DNA of 50,023 bases, taken from the NCBI GenBank assembly GCA_022702125.1, contig JAKOND010000148.1, positions 1 through 50,023 on the forward strand, read 5' to 3'. The position numbers and the translations under genes are program-made. Of the stretch, positions 1 to 7,696 are shown piece after piece; the first letter of the stretch is position 1, and the number at the start of each line of letters is the position of its first letter. Origin of the DNA: Burkholderiaceae bacterium (lineage in GTDB: Bacteria; Pseudomonadota; Gammaproteobacteria; Burkholderiales; Burkholderiaceae_C). The notes under the pieces were generated by a model, which was given only the letters and a program-made list of their open reading frames with translations, was not told the DNA's origin and did not search any database.

Positions 1-942
1 ATGACCAACATCGAGACATTGGAATTCACCAGTGCCGCCTCGGCTGCCCTCACGGACAGCACTCCGTCCTCTGCCATTTACTTTACGACTTCGTTCTTCA
101 ACACTGCCGTCATCAAGATCGTATTCAACACGACCGATACCCAGGGCACCGATACCGTCAATGCCGCCAACACGACCCGCACCTATGCTTTCGGGGGCCT
201 GAACGAGGGGGCTGCGACTCTGAACCTCGACTCCGGTGTCACGACCATCAACGTGTCGCTGGAGGGGGCTGCTGCGGGCGCCGCGACCGGCGGAACCGCG
301 ACCGTGACGACGCTGACCATCGCCCCGCGCGCGACCGATCTGGCGGCCGACCCGTCGTTGACCACCACCGTCCACATCGCCTCCTCCGGCGTTGCCGGCG
401 TGGGGGCGAACGCCATCTCCACCGTTACTGCGCAGGCGGGCTCCACCCTCAAGGTCACCGGCTCCAACGACCTGGCGATCGCGGCATTGACCAACCGGGC
501 CACCGTGGACGCATCGTCCTTCGCCGGCAAGCTGGCCATCGCGGGGTCCGCCGGCGCGGACACGATCATCCTGGGATCGGGGCAGGACACGGTCACGGTG
601 GGCGCAGCAGGTTCCACCTTCGCCCATATCGACACCATCGCAGGCTTCACCAGCGCCGACACGCTGATCCTGGCGGGGGCTCCCGTTGCGGCAGCCGCCG
701 ACCTGGTCAAGCAGGACGTATCCGCCGCGGGCTCGCTGGAGCAGGCCTTGGCTTCCGTCGAGGCTGTGACGGCCGCCAACGGCGTCTCCTATTTCAACTA
801 CGCCGGCAACACCTACGTTCTGGCCAACACCGGTGCCGGAAGTGTGACTGCACCGGGATCCGACGATTTGGTCGTCAGGATCGTCGGCGTGCAGGTGCTG
901 ACCGCCGACGCCTCCGGCATCCACGGAAAGATCGCCGCCTGA
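1..942 (+). CDS. C-terminal part of a repeat-rich secreted or surface protein, 5' end outside the window
   Basis: The 313 residues visible are almost all Ala, Thr, Gly, Ser, Val, Asn and Asp, with no cysteine, as in beta-roll or S-layer-like exported proteins. Residues 1-9 read MTNIETLEF, an 'N-[IV]-E-T-L' strand motif that normally recurs inside such proteins, so the ATG at base 1 is probably internal and the gene is cut by the window edge. Near residue 185 the segment SAGADTIILGSGQDTVTVG resembles an RTX/calcium-binding turn (GxDxI-x-GxGxDTV). The last 60 residues (SYFNYAGNTYVLAN, then DDLVVRIVGVQVL) match the C-terminal module seen in many burkholderial large adhesin-like proteins thought to leave by type I secretion. 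The coding is visibly less GC-rich than its neighbours. Export route and ligand are inference. Confidence 0.65.
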   Translation: MTNIETLEFTSAASAALTDSTPSSAIYFTTSFFNTAVIKIVFNTTDTQGTDTVNAANTTRTYAFGGLNEGAATLNLDSGVTTINVSLEGAAAGAATGGTATVTTLTIAPRATDLAADPSLTTTVHIASSGVAGVGANAISTVTAQAGSTLKVTGSNDLAIAALTNRATVDASSFAGKLAIAGSAGADTIILGSGQDTVTVGAAGSTFAHIDTIAGFTSADTLILAGAPVAAAADLVKQDVSAAGSLEQALASVEAVTAANGVSYFNYAGNTYVLANTGAGSVTAPGSDDLVVRIVGVQVLTADASGIHGKIAA

Positions 943-1046
943 TCGTGCCGGGCGCATGGGTGAATCGGTGGTGCCGCGATACGGCCGACGCGCGGAAAAC
1001 GGATGACGGGCGAATGACCGCGCTCCTCGGCAGGATAGCCGGTCGC

Positions 1047-1208
1047 TCAGAAAGCCAGTCGAACGGAATGGATCATCAAGCCGGCCAGGGACGGGCGGCG
1101 CATCGATTGGTCGAGGAAGCTGGAGATGCCCACCACGGCGGTCGAGACCGTCACGGCGGCGATGGCCAGGAGGTCTGCGATCGGGAGGGAGGTGGCTTCG
1201 GCTTGCAT
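1047..1208 (-). CDS. Possible 53-residue small membrane protein
   Basis: A leftward ATG-to-TGA frame of 54 codons in an otherwise empty gap. The predicted protein starts MQAEATSLPIADLLAIAAV, has one hydrophobic stretch (about residues 9-31), and then a basic amphipathic tail with DQSMRRPSLAGL and HSVRLAF. A single hydrophobic helix followed by a short cationic tail is plausible for a small inner-membrane protein. There is no clear ribosome binding site, and I recognise no family. It could be chance, since long open frames are common in DNA of this composition. Confidence 0.25.
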   Translation of the reverse strand: MQAEATSLPIADLLAIAAVTVSTAVVGISSFLDQSMRRPSLAGLMIHSVRLAF

Positions 1209-1343
1209 GGGCCCATGGTCTCGTGGCGGAGGTCCATGCCGTGGCGGGCAGCGCCCCCTGTGGATGAAAGCCGAACAGCCTCCCGCCTGTGCTGCCGGTG
1301 CCTCACGCGTGCGTCAGCGGATCGTGCGGAGCCATGGCGGTCA

Positions 1344-1362
1344 GGACTACAGCGCGTAGTCC
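1344..1362. promoter_or_regulatory. Perfect inverted repeat upstream of sulP
   Basis: GGACTAC-AGCGC-GTAGTCC: two perfect 7-bp arms around 5 bases, 153 bp before the sulP start. It has operator-like geometry. The protein that would bind it is unknown. Confidence 0.3.
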
Positions 1363-1501
1363 CGGGGAACCATCGGCATTTCCTGCCCGTCCCGGAGCGG
1401 GACGCGTGGCGCAAGCGGGTGGCGGAAGCAAGAAACCGGCTTCCGGGTGCCGCGCACCGCGTGTTCCCGCGCGCCGGCACCGGCCCGGCGGTTCGTCGCC
1501 G

Positions 1502-1507
1502 TATGCT
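1502..1507 (+). promoter_or_regulatory. Putative -10 hexamer of sulP
   Basis: TATGCT (4 of 6 to TATAAT) ends 7 nt before the ATG at 1515. Transcription would then start at or next to the start codon. No recognisable -35 lies 17 bp upstream. Confidence 0.3.
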
Positions 1508-1514
1508 TCGCACC

Positions 1515-3206
1515 ATGTCTCCCGCCCTGCTCCGCTGGCTTCCCTTCCTGCGCTGGCCCCGCCCCGACCGGTCCCTGCTGTGGGGCGAACTGATGGCGGG
1601 GCTGACCGTCGGGCTGATGGTGGTGCCGCAGGGCGTGGCCTACGCGGACCTGGCCGGCATGCCGCTGGTGACCGGCATCTACGCCTCGCTGCTGCCGGCG
1701 CTGGTGGCGGTGCTGTTCAGTTCCTCGGCGCGTCTGTCGGTGGGGCCGACCGCGCTGAGCTGCCTGCTGGTGGGCGCCGCGCTGACCGGGCTGGCCGAGC
1801 GCGGCAGCCCGGAGTGGGTCGCGCTGGCGATCTGGCTGGCGCTGCTGTCGGGCGCGATGCAGCTGCTGCTGGGCGCGTTCCGCTTCGGCTGGCTGCTGAG
1901 CCTGGTGAGCGCGCCGGTGCTCACCGGCTTCACCCAGGCCGCGGCCTGGCTGATCCTGGCTTCGCAACTGCCCGCGCTGCTGGGCTTCGCCCACGCGCCG
2001 GCCAGCCTGCTGCATCCGGCATTGCCGCCGCTGGACCTGGCGTCGGCCGCCTTCGGGCTCGGCGCGCTGGCCGCGCTGGCGGCGGGCAAGCGCTGGTTCC
2101 CGCGCTTCCCGACGGTGATGGTGGTGATGGGCGCCAGCGCGGCGATCAGCGCGGCCCTGGGCTTCGCGCGGGGCGGCGGCGCGGTGGTCGGCGTGCTGCC
2201 GTCCGGCCTGCCGCACCTGGCGCCGCCGGCGCCGGTGCCGTGGTCGCTGCTGGGCGAGCTGCTGCTGCCGGCCATGGTGGTGACGCTGGTGAGCTTCCTC
2301 GAGACCGCTTCCAGCGCCAAGGTCGACAACCAGCGCGGCGGCACCCGCTGGGACGAGAACCAGGACCTGATCGGCCAGGGGCTGGCCAAGCTGGCCTCGG
2401 GCCTGTCGGGCGCATTCCCGACCAGCGCGTCCTTCTCGCGCTCGGCGATCAACCTCTACGCCGGCGCCCGCACCGCCTGGGCCACGGTGTTCTCGGTCGG
2501 GGTGATCGTGCTGGCGCTGCTGTGGCTGATGCCGGCGCTGCGCCACGTGCCGCAGTCGGTGCTGGCGGCGGTGGTGGTGGCGGCGATCACCGGGCTGATC
2601 CGGCCGTCGGTGCTGCCCCGGCTGTGGCGGGTGTCGCGGGTGGAGGCGGTCATCGGCGCCAGCACCTTCGCCATCACCCTGGCGACGGCGCCGCGGCTGT
2701 ACTGGGGCGTGGTCGCGGGGCTGCTGATGAGCTTCGCGCACTTCCTCTACCAGCGCATGCATCCGCGCATCATCGAACTGGGCCTGCACCCCGACGGCAG
2801 CCTGCGCGACCGCCACCTGTGGGGCCTGCCGCCGCTGGCGATGGGGGTGTACGCGCTGCGGATGGACGCGGCGCTGGACTTCGCCTCGGCCGCGAGCTTC
2901 GAGCGCACGGTGATGGACCATGCGATGGCCGACGCCGGCGTCCGCCGGGTCTACCTGGTGGCGCAGGGCATCAACCGGGTCGACGCCACCGGCGCCGAGG
3001 TCTTCGCCGGGCTGCGCGCCCAGCTGGCGGCGCGCGGCATCGGCATGGTGATCAGCGGCCTGAAGCTGCCGGTGGAGCAGGTGCTGCGCAAGGCCGGCGC
3101 GCTCGATGCCGGACCGTCGCTGGAGCTGCACCGCACCGAGGTCCAGGCGCTCGCGGCCCTGGCGGCGATGGAATCGCAGGAACTGCCCTACTGGCCGCAG
3201 ATCTGA
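1515..3206 (+). CDS. SulP-family inorganic anion transporter with STAS domain
   Basis: Inner-membrane permease of the SLC26/SulP family (563 residues), which moves sulfate, bicarbonate or related anions. The family signature is near residues 37-60 (VVPQGVAYADLAGMPLVTGI), followed by many hydrophobic segments to about residue 420. A C-terminal cytoplasmic STAS domain (about 435-545) includes VYLVAQGINRVDATGAEVFAG, where a Ser/Asp switch position would fall. ATG 1515 is preferred over ATG 1503 because a -10-like TATGCT ends 7 nt before 1515 and neither start has a Shine-Dalgarno sequence. The exact substrate cannot be read from sequence. No linked carbonic anhydrase is present, so a sulfate role is no more than likely. 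The gene faces tetR. Confidence 0.88.
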   Translation: MSPALLRWLPFLRWPRPDRSLLWGELMAGLTVGLMVVPQGVAYADLAGMPLVTGIYASLLPALVAVLFSSSARLSVGPTALSCLLVGAALTGLAERGSPEWVALAIWLALLSGAMQLLLGAFRFGWLLSLVSAPVLTGFTQAAAWLILASQLPALLGFAHAPASLLHPALPPLDLASAAFGLGALAALAAGKRWFPRFPTVMVVMGASAAISAALGFARGGGAVVGVLPSGLPHLAPPAPVPWSLLGELLLPAMVVTLVSFLETASSAKVDNQRGGTRWDENQDLIGQGLAKLASGLSGAFPTSASFSRSAINLYAGARTAWATVFSVGVIVLALLWLMPALRHVPQSVLAAVVVAAITGLIRPSVLPRLWRVSRVEAVIGASTFAITLATAPRLYWGVVAGLLMSFAHFLYQRMHPRIIELGLHPDGSLRDRHLWGLPPLAMGVYALRMDAALDFASAASFERTVMDHAMADAGVRRVYLVAQGINRVDATGAEVFAGLRAQLAARGIGMVISGLKLPVEQVLRKAGALDAGPSLELHRTEVQALAALAAMESQELPYWPQI

Positions 3207-3296
3207 GCGGACGGCCTGCTATCGAATCCGTAGCTGGCGACAAAGCACGGACGCCGGCATGGACGGGATTTCTTCCCCCGACCGGTGCGCCGGGCG

Positions 3297-3953
3297 TCAA
3301 TCGTCCGGCACCTCGGCCCGCACCGCCAGCAGGCCCCAGACCATCCGCACCAGCTCGTCCTCGAAGGCCCGGGTGCCCAGCAGCGGCGAGGCCTCCAGCG
3401 AGGCGCTGCGGATCGCGCCCATGACCGCGCGGGTCGCCACGAACATCACCGCCGGCGTCGGGGGACGCACCCGGGGGTCGGTGAGCTGCGCCAGGGCGAC
3501 CGCGTTGCGCTCGGCGCCCTCGCGCAGCGCCTGCGCGATATTGTCGTGGTGGTCCAGCCGCCAGCCCAGCCGCACCATGGCGCGCCGCGCGGCCGGACCG
3601 GCGCCGAAGGAAGCGACCAGCATGCGCACCAGGTCGCGCACCACGCCGGGCACCGGGCGCTGCCGGGCCACCGCGTCGTCGAGCATGGCCTGGATGTCGA
3701 TCTGCACCTGCTCGCGCTGGCGCCGGATCATCGCCGACAGGATGGCTTCCTTGGACGGGAAATACTGGTAGAGCGTGCCGATGGAGAAACCCGCGCGGCG
3801 AGCCACCTTGTTGGTGGTCAGCCCGGCCTCGCCTTCGGTGTCCACGATCTGAGCGGTGGCATCGAAAATCGCCTCGATGGTGCGCTGCGCGCGCTCCTGG
3901 ACGGGCTGCTTGCGCATGGTTTCCGAAGGCGGCGGGTCGGTGGGTCGGGTCAT
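3297..3953 (-). CDS. TetR/AcrR-family transcriptional regulator
   Basis: A 218-residue regulator. The N-terminal helix-turn-helix (about residues 20-65) shows AIFDATAQIVDTEGEAGLTT, then KVARRAGFSIGTLYQYFPSK, the classic TetR recognition helix. The variable C-terminal ligand domain carries no family tag I recognise. The start is uncertain: ATG 3953 fits the usual length, while ATG 3917 (MRKQPVQERAQRT) has a slightly better upstream GGA and is also plausible. It is transcribed away from the predicted hydrolase gene, the usual layout for a TetR repressor and its target. An imperfect inverted repeat in the shared gap overlaps the predicted -10 of the hydrolase promoter. The target and inducer are inference, possibly a fatty acid or other hydrophobic compound. 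Confidence 0.85.
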   Translation of the reverse strand: MTRPTDPPPSETMRKQPVQERAQRTIEAIFDATAQIVDTEGEAGLTTNKVARRAGFSIGTLYQYFPSKEAILSAMIRRQREQVQIDIQAMLDDAVARQRPVPGVVRDLVRMLVASFGAGPAARRAMVRLGWRLDHHDNIAQALREGAERNAVALAQLTDPRVRPPTPAVMFVATRAVMGAIRSASLEASPLLGTRAFEDELVRMVWGLLAVRAEVPDD

Positions 3954-3987
3954 GGCGGGGCGTGGTGAAAACCGAGCGGGAAGCGAG

Positions 3988-4028
3988 TTGCGGGGGGCGT
4001 ACCAAAACTGAATACTGCTCATAAACAG
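3988..4028 (+). promoter_or_regulatory. Promoter and candidate TetR operator between tetR and the hydrolase gene
   Basis: TTGCGG (3988-3993), 17-bp spacer, AATACT (4011-4016) reads rightward toward the gene at 4113. An imperfect inverted repeat with arms CTGNNTA and TANNCAG spans 4008-4028 and covers the -10, as expected for a repressor site. Confidence 0.4.
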
Positions 4029-4112
4029 GCTCCGCCGCAAGGCGAACGCATCCTTCTCCGGGGCGATCGCCCTTGCCCGGACCCTGCCGGTTCTTTTCGA
4101 GGAGCACCTTCC

Positions 4113-4997
4113 ATGACCCATCCTTCCCGTCCGGACCCCGAGGTCGCAGCCCGCGCCGACCGCGCCCTGCGGCTGACCATCCGCAAGCTGGAGATCGACC
4201 TGTCGCGCGGCTTCCCGCGCCGCTGGCACGGCGGGGACGCCTTCCGCAGCCAGTTCTTCAACGCGCTGTCGATGAGCTTCCCGGTGGGCGAGCAGTTCTT
4301 CATCGACTCGGTGCGCGAGGCCGCCCGGCGGCTGCCCGACACGCCGGAACATGCCGCGCTGCGCGACACGGTGCAGGACTTCATCGGCCAGGAGGCGACC
4401 CACCGGCGCATCCACGGCCTGTTCAACGAGGAGCTGGCGCGCCAGGGCCTGGACAACCGCTGGCAGGACTGGGCGAAGCGCCGCGCCGAACGCGCCCGCC
4501 GGCTGCCTCCGCTGCATGCCCTGGCCGCCACCTGCGCCTACGAGCACCTGACCGCGGTGCTGGCCGACGGCACGCTGCGGTATCCGCGCTGGCTCGGAGA
4601 TTCGGGCCCGACGATGCAGACCCTGTGGCGCTGGCACGCGGCCGAGGAAACCGAGCACCGGTCGGTCGCCTTCGACCTGTTCCGCGCGCTCGGCGGCAGC
4701 CACCGGCTGCGCATCGGGTGGTACCTGTACGTGCTGGCGACCTTCGCGGCGGACAGCGGCCGGCAGACCTGGATCAACCTGCGCGGCGACGCCAGCCTGG
4801 CCCGGCCCCGCACCCTGCGCGAGGCCGCGAGCCTGCTGCTGGGCCGCGACGGGCTCGTCTGGCGCTGCGCGGCGCCGCTGGCGCGCTACCTGCGGCGCGG
4901 TTTCCACCCGGACGCCGACCGGGATGCCGCCTCGGCCATGGCGCTGGCGCGGCGATGGCTGGCGGACAACGCGGCCAGCTACCGGGTGGTGCGCTGA
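4113..4997 (+). CDS. Predicted metal-dependent hydrolase (PF10118 type)
   Basis: A 294-residue soluble protein of the 'predicted metal-dependent hydrolase' family, whose fold and spacing resemble diiron ferritin-like proteins. Candidate metal ligands are visible: E60 in PVGEQFF, E94/H97/H101 in GQEATHRRIH, E144/H145 in CAYEHLTA, and the cluster EETEHRSVAFD near 178-188. A good GAGGAG ribosome binding site lies about 8 nt before the ATG. The biochemical function of the family is not settled; oxygen-dependent modification of a lipid or other hydrophobic substrate is possible. It lies divergent from tetR, is probably controlled by it, and converges on eptA across a strong hairpin. Confidence 0.82.
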   Translation: MTHPSRPDPEVAARADRALRLTIRKLEIDLSRGFPRRWHGGDAFRSQFFNALSMSFPVGEQFFIDSVREAARRLPDTPEHAALRDTVQDFIGQEATHRRIHGLFNEELARQGLDNRWQDWAKRRAERARRLPPLHALAATCAYEHLTAVLADGTLRYPRWLGDSGPTMQTLWRWHAAEETEHRSVAFDLFRALGGSHRLRIGWYLYVLATFAADSGRQTWINLRGDASLARPRTLREAASLLLGRDGLVWRCAAPLARYLRRGFHPDADRDAASAMALARRWLADNAASYRVVR

Positions 4998-5013
4998 AGC
5001 GCTGAACCTCCTG

Positions 5014-5044
5014 CCCGGGCGCCCCGACGTTCCGGGGTGCCGGG
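5014..5044. terminator. Bidirectional hairpin between convergent genes
   Basis: Left arm 5014-5026, six-base loop ACGTTC, right arm 5033-5044. About 12 pairs, including one G-T pair and one bulged G. It lies between the convergent hydrolase and eptA stop codons. No U-tract follows in either direction. Confidence 0.5.
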
Positions 5045-5047
5045 TCG

Positions 5048-6814
5048 TCAGCGCACGGCCGAGCCCGCGCCGCTCGACGCGAGGCGCGCCGGCCCGTGGC
5101 AGCCGGCGAAGGCATCGAGCGCCGGCCGGTAGGCGGGCGTGCCCACGTCGAGCGTGCCCAGCACCGTGTGGAACAGGTTGTCGTGGGTCAGCGCCGCATC
5201 CCGCAGGGCCTGGATGCAGCCCCGGTCCAGGCCCTGGCGCGACGCGAAGCCGTCGCCCAGCCACAGCACCATCGGCACGTGCTTCTGCACCTCGGGCGCC
5301 AGCGCGTAGGGCAGTCCGTGCAGGAACAGGCCGTACTCGCCCAGCGATTCGCCGTGGTCCGACAGGTAGAGCATGCCGGTCGCGAACCGGTCCTGGCGCG
5401 CCTTGAGCCAGTCGATGGCGTGGCCGAGGAAACGGTCGGTCTCGGCGATGGAGTTGTCGTAGACGTTGACCAGCGCCTGGTGGTCGCACTTGGCCAGTTC
5501 GTTGGTGGCGCATTCGGGCAGGAAGCGCTTGCTGCCGGGCGAGGACCGGCGGTAGTAGGCCGGCCCGTGGCTGCCCATCTGGTGCATCACCACCACGATG
5601 CCGTTGCGGCGCCGCGCCTCGGGCAGCGCCGCGATGCGCTGGTCGAGGTTCTGCAGCATCACCATGTCGAGGCACTCGCCGCCGTCGCACAGCGCCCGGG
5701 CCGCCGGATCGCGCGCGCCCAGCGCGTCGTCGGTCGAATAGGTCAGCACCCGGTCGCACACCGTCTTGCAGCCGGCCTGGTTGTCGATCCAGACCACGCC
5801 CAGGCCGGCGGCCTGCAGCACGTCGAGCAGGTTCTCGTAGTCGACCTTGCGCGATTCGTAGCCCTGCTTGCCCAGCGGCGAGAACATGCACGGCACCGAC
5901 GCCAGGGTGTTGGTGCCGCAGGAATGCACGTCGCGGAAGCTGGTCACCTGCCGTGCGGCCAGCTCGGGCGTGGTGTCGCGCGGGTAGCCGTTCAGGCCGA
6001 AATGGTCGGCACGCGCCGTCTCGCCCACCACCAGCACGAAGAGCGGCGGCTTGGGGGGCGCGGCACCGGCCGCGTAGCTGGGGCCGAGCTTGGCCCCCGC
6101 GCTGATCGCGACCAGCTTGCGCGGGCCGCGCTTGCGCAGCGGCTTGGTCGCCACGTTCAGGGTCGAGTAGACGCTGGAGACCGGGTTGGTCATGAAGCGC
6201 AGCTGGTCGTTGTTGCGCAGCAGCGGCGCCAGCTCGCGGTAGACCCCCAGGCTGGCCAGCGACACGCCCGCCACCACCAGCGCCATCAACGCCGCGTTGC
6301 GCCAGAGCTGCCCCCAGACGCCGAAGCGCCGCAGCGGCGTACGCACCAGCACCAGCGTCGGCGGCCCCGCCACCAGCAGCACCTGCCCCAGCAGCGACAG
6401 GTTGAGCAGGTCGCGCACCTCGCGAGGATCGGTCTGCAGGACGTTGGCCATCATGCCCGGGTCCATGACCGTGCCGTAGGACAGCATGTAGTGCTGCGCC
6501 ACCCCGGCGATCACGGCGAGCGCGATCCAGACCGGCTTCATGCCGCGCGGCCACGCTAGCAGGGTCAGCAGCACCGCATTTAGGCCGAAGACCAGGATGC
6601 CCATGGCCGCCGCCAGCAGCCCCGGATGGCCGCTGCTGAAACGGCCCTGCTCGATCAGGCCGAGGATCTCGCGCCACATCGCCCAGTTGCCGACGGTGGA
6701 AAACCACAGCGCCAGCGCCAGTGCCACGGTGCGGGGGGACCGCGGCGTGCCCGCGGGGCCCCGGACCGGGGCGTGCGGGCTGCGGAAAACGGGGGGTATC
6801 AACCGGAAAGGCAT
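5048..6814 (-). CDS. eptA: Lipid A phosphoethanolamine transferase (EptA/MCR family)
   Basis: Inner-membrane enzyme (588 residues) that transfers phosphoethanolamine from phosphatidylethanolamine to lipid A, lowering surface charge and polymyxin binding. The N-terminal part (about 28-195) has about five membrane helices. The periplasmic sulfatase-fold domain carries the zinc ligand E265 in VVGETARADHFGLNGYPRD. The likely nucleophile is T303 in SCGTNTLASVPCMFS, with C299 and C309 spaced like the conserved MCR-1 disulfide, and the Asp/His metal pair sits in LSDHGESLGEYG. Length is typical. The divergent response regulator and kinase make a regulatory link likely. Substrate specificity (lipid A versus another acceptor such as core heptose) is inferred from the family. 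No strong ribosome binding site precedes the ATG. Confidence 0.88.
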   Translation of the reverse strand: MPFRLIPPVFRSPHAPVRGPAGTPRSPRTVALALALWFSTVGNWAMWREILGLIEQGRFSSGHPGLLAAAMGILVFGLNAVLLTLLAWPRGMKPVWIALAVIAGVAQHYMLSYGTVMDPGMMANVLQTDPREVRDLLNLSLLGQVLLVAGPPTLVLVRTPLRRFGVWGQLWRNAALMALVVAGVSLASLGVYRELAPLLRNNDQLRFMTNPVSSVYSTLNVATKPLRKRGPRKLVAISAGAKLGPSYAAGAAPPKPPLFVLVVGETARADHFGLNGYPRDTTPELAARQVTSFRDVHSCGTNTLASVPCMFSPLGKQGYESRKVDYENLLDVLQAAGLGVVWIDNQAGCKTVCDRVLTYSTDDALGARDPAARALCDGGECLDMVMLQNLDQRIAALPEARRRNGIVVVMHQMGSHGPAYYRRSSPGSKRFLPECATNELAKCDHQALVNVYDNSIAETDRFLGHAIDWLKARQDRFATGMLYLSDHGESLGEYGLFLHGLPYALAPEVQKHVPMVLWLGDGFASRQGLDRGCIQALRDAALTHDNLFHTVLGTLDVGTPAYRPALDAFAGCHGPARLASSGAGSAVR

Positions 6815-6955
6815 GCCTGGAGAAGTCGAGGAAAGAAGCGGAGAAAGGATGCCATAGGGGGCAGTTCAGTCGCCAGTCATGAAACCCGACTGAACAACTG
6901 CCTCAGACTATATTCATCCTGCGTTTTCTTTGTTTTGGCGAAGCTCTACACTGAC

Positions 6956-6974
6956 GGTCACAAAGGGTCACAAA
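6956..6974. promoter_or_regulatory. Tandem GGTCACAAA repeat, candidate response-regulator box
   Basis: GGTCACAAA occurs at 6956-6964 and again at 6966-6974, a 10-bp period that puts both copies on the same helix face. OmpR-family regulators bind such direct repeats as dimers. It lies 50 bp before the response regulator start and 141 bp from the divergent eptA start. A TACGCT at 6991-6996 could be a -10 whose -35 region overlaps the second copy. Confidence 0.5.
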
Positions 6975-7024
6975 TTAGAACCCGTTTTTCTACGCTTCAA
7001 CCATCCGATCCGGAGATCCCTCCC

Positions 7025-7696
7025 GTGCGAGTCCTGCTTGTCGAAGACGATGCCCCCCTGGCCGATGCGGTCTGCAGCTATCTGCGCGCCAAATCTTTTG
7101 TGGTCGACGCCGCCACCGATCTGACCAGCGCGCGGGCGGCCATCGCCGGCGCCCACTACGCGGCGGTGCTGCTCGACCTGCACCTGGGGGACGGCGACGG
7201 CCTGACCCTGCTGCCGGCGTTGCGCGCCCTCAAGGAGCGTCCGCTGGTCATCGTGCTCACCGCCCGCGACCAGGTCAGCGACCGCATCCGCGGCCTCGAC
7301 GCCGGCGCGGACGACTACCTGGTCAAGCCCTACGACCCGGGCGAACTGCTGGCCCGGCTGCGCGCCATCGAGCGCCGGCGCGGCGCGGGCGACGCGCCGG
7401 TGGTGCAACTCGGCAACCTGGAGATCGACCTCACCCGCGACCTGGTCCGCCTGTCGGGCGTGCCGGTGGTGCTGACCGCCAAGGAATGGGCGCTGCTGCG
7501 CGTCATGGCCACGCGCCCCGACCGCATCCACACCCGCGAGGTGCTGCAGGACGCCCTCTACGGCTTCGAGAGCGAGACCGACAGCAACACGCTGGAAGTC
7601 TTCATCAGCCGGCTGCGCCGCAAACTCGGCCGCGAGCACATCCAGACCCTGCGCGGTCTGGGCTACCGGCTCGCCTTCCTGCCGGAGTCGCCGTGA
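7025..7696 (+). CDS. OmpR-family response regulator (PmrA/QseB-like)
   Basis: A 223-residue DNA-binding response regulator. The receiver domain (1-115) has the acidic pocket E7/D8/D9, phospho-acceptor D51 in AVLLDLHLGDGDG, T79 and K101 (DDYLVKPYDPGE). The winged-helix effector domain (about 125-220) ends with ISRLRRKLGREHIQTLRGLG. Translation starts at GTG 7025: the receiver begins there (VRVLLVEDDA), GGAG lies about 9-12 nt upstream, and no in-frame ATG is near. It overlaps the kinase gene by four bases (GTGA) and is divergent from eptA. By analogy with PmrA and QseB it probably activates the kinase operon and eptA; this is inference, supported by the tandem repeat in the gap. Confidence 0.9.
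   Translation: MRVLLVEDDAPLADAVCSYLRAKSFVVDAATDLTSARAAIAGAHYAAVLLDLHLGDGDGLTLLPALRALKERPLVIVLTARDQVSDRIRGLDAGADDYLVKPYDPGELLARLRAIERRRGAGDAPVVQLGNLEIDLTRDLVRLSGVPVVLTAKEWALLRVMATRPDRIHTREVLQDALYGFESETDSNTLEVFISRLRRKLGREHIQTLRGLGYRLAFLPESP

Larger units (their letters stand above)
943..1514. other. Gap between the secreted protein gene and sulP
   Basis: About 570 bases with no convincing long gene. It holds a possible 53-codon leftward reading frame (1047-1208), a perfect 7-bp-arm inverted repeat (1344-1362) and a -10-like hexamer just before sulP. Longer open frames here translate to Arg/Pro-rich text typical of shadow frames in high-GC DNA. Confidence 0.5.

Noticed and set aside
1289-3424. 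A 711-codon rightward frame overlapping sulP
   Set aside because: Translates to Gly/Arg/Ala repeats; the SulP frame contains the true family signatures.
3297-6707. A 1136-codon leftward open frame spanning tetR, the hydrolase gene and eptA
   Set aside because: Only its 3' end (TetR) shows real protein character; the rest is Arg/Gly/Ala text antisense to, or out of frame with, well-conserved genes.
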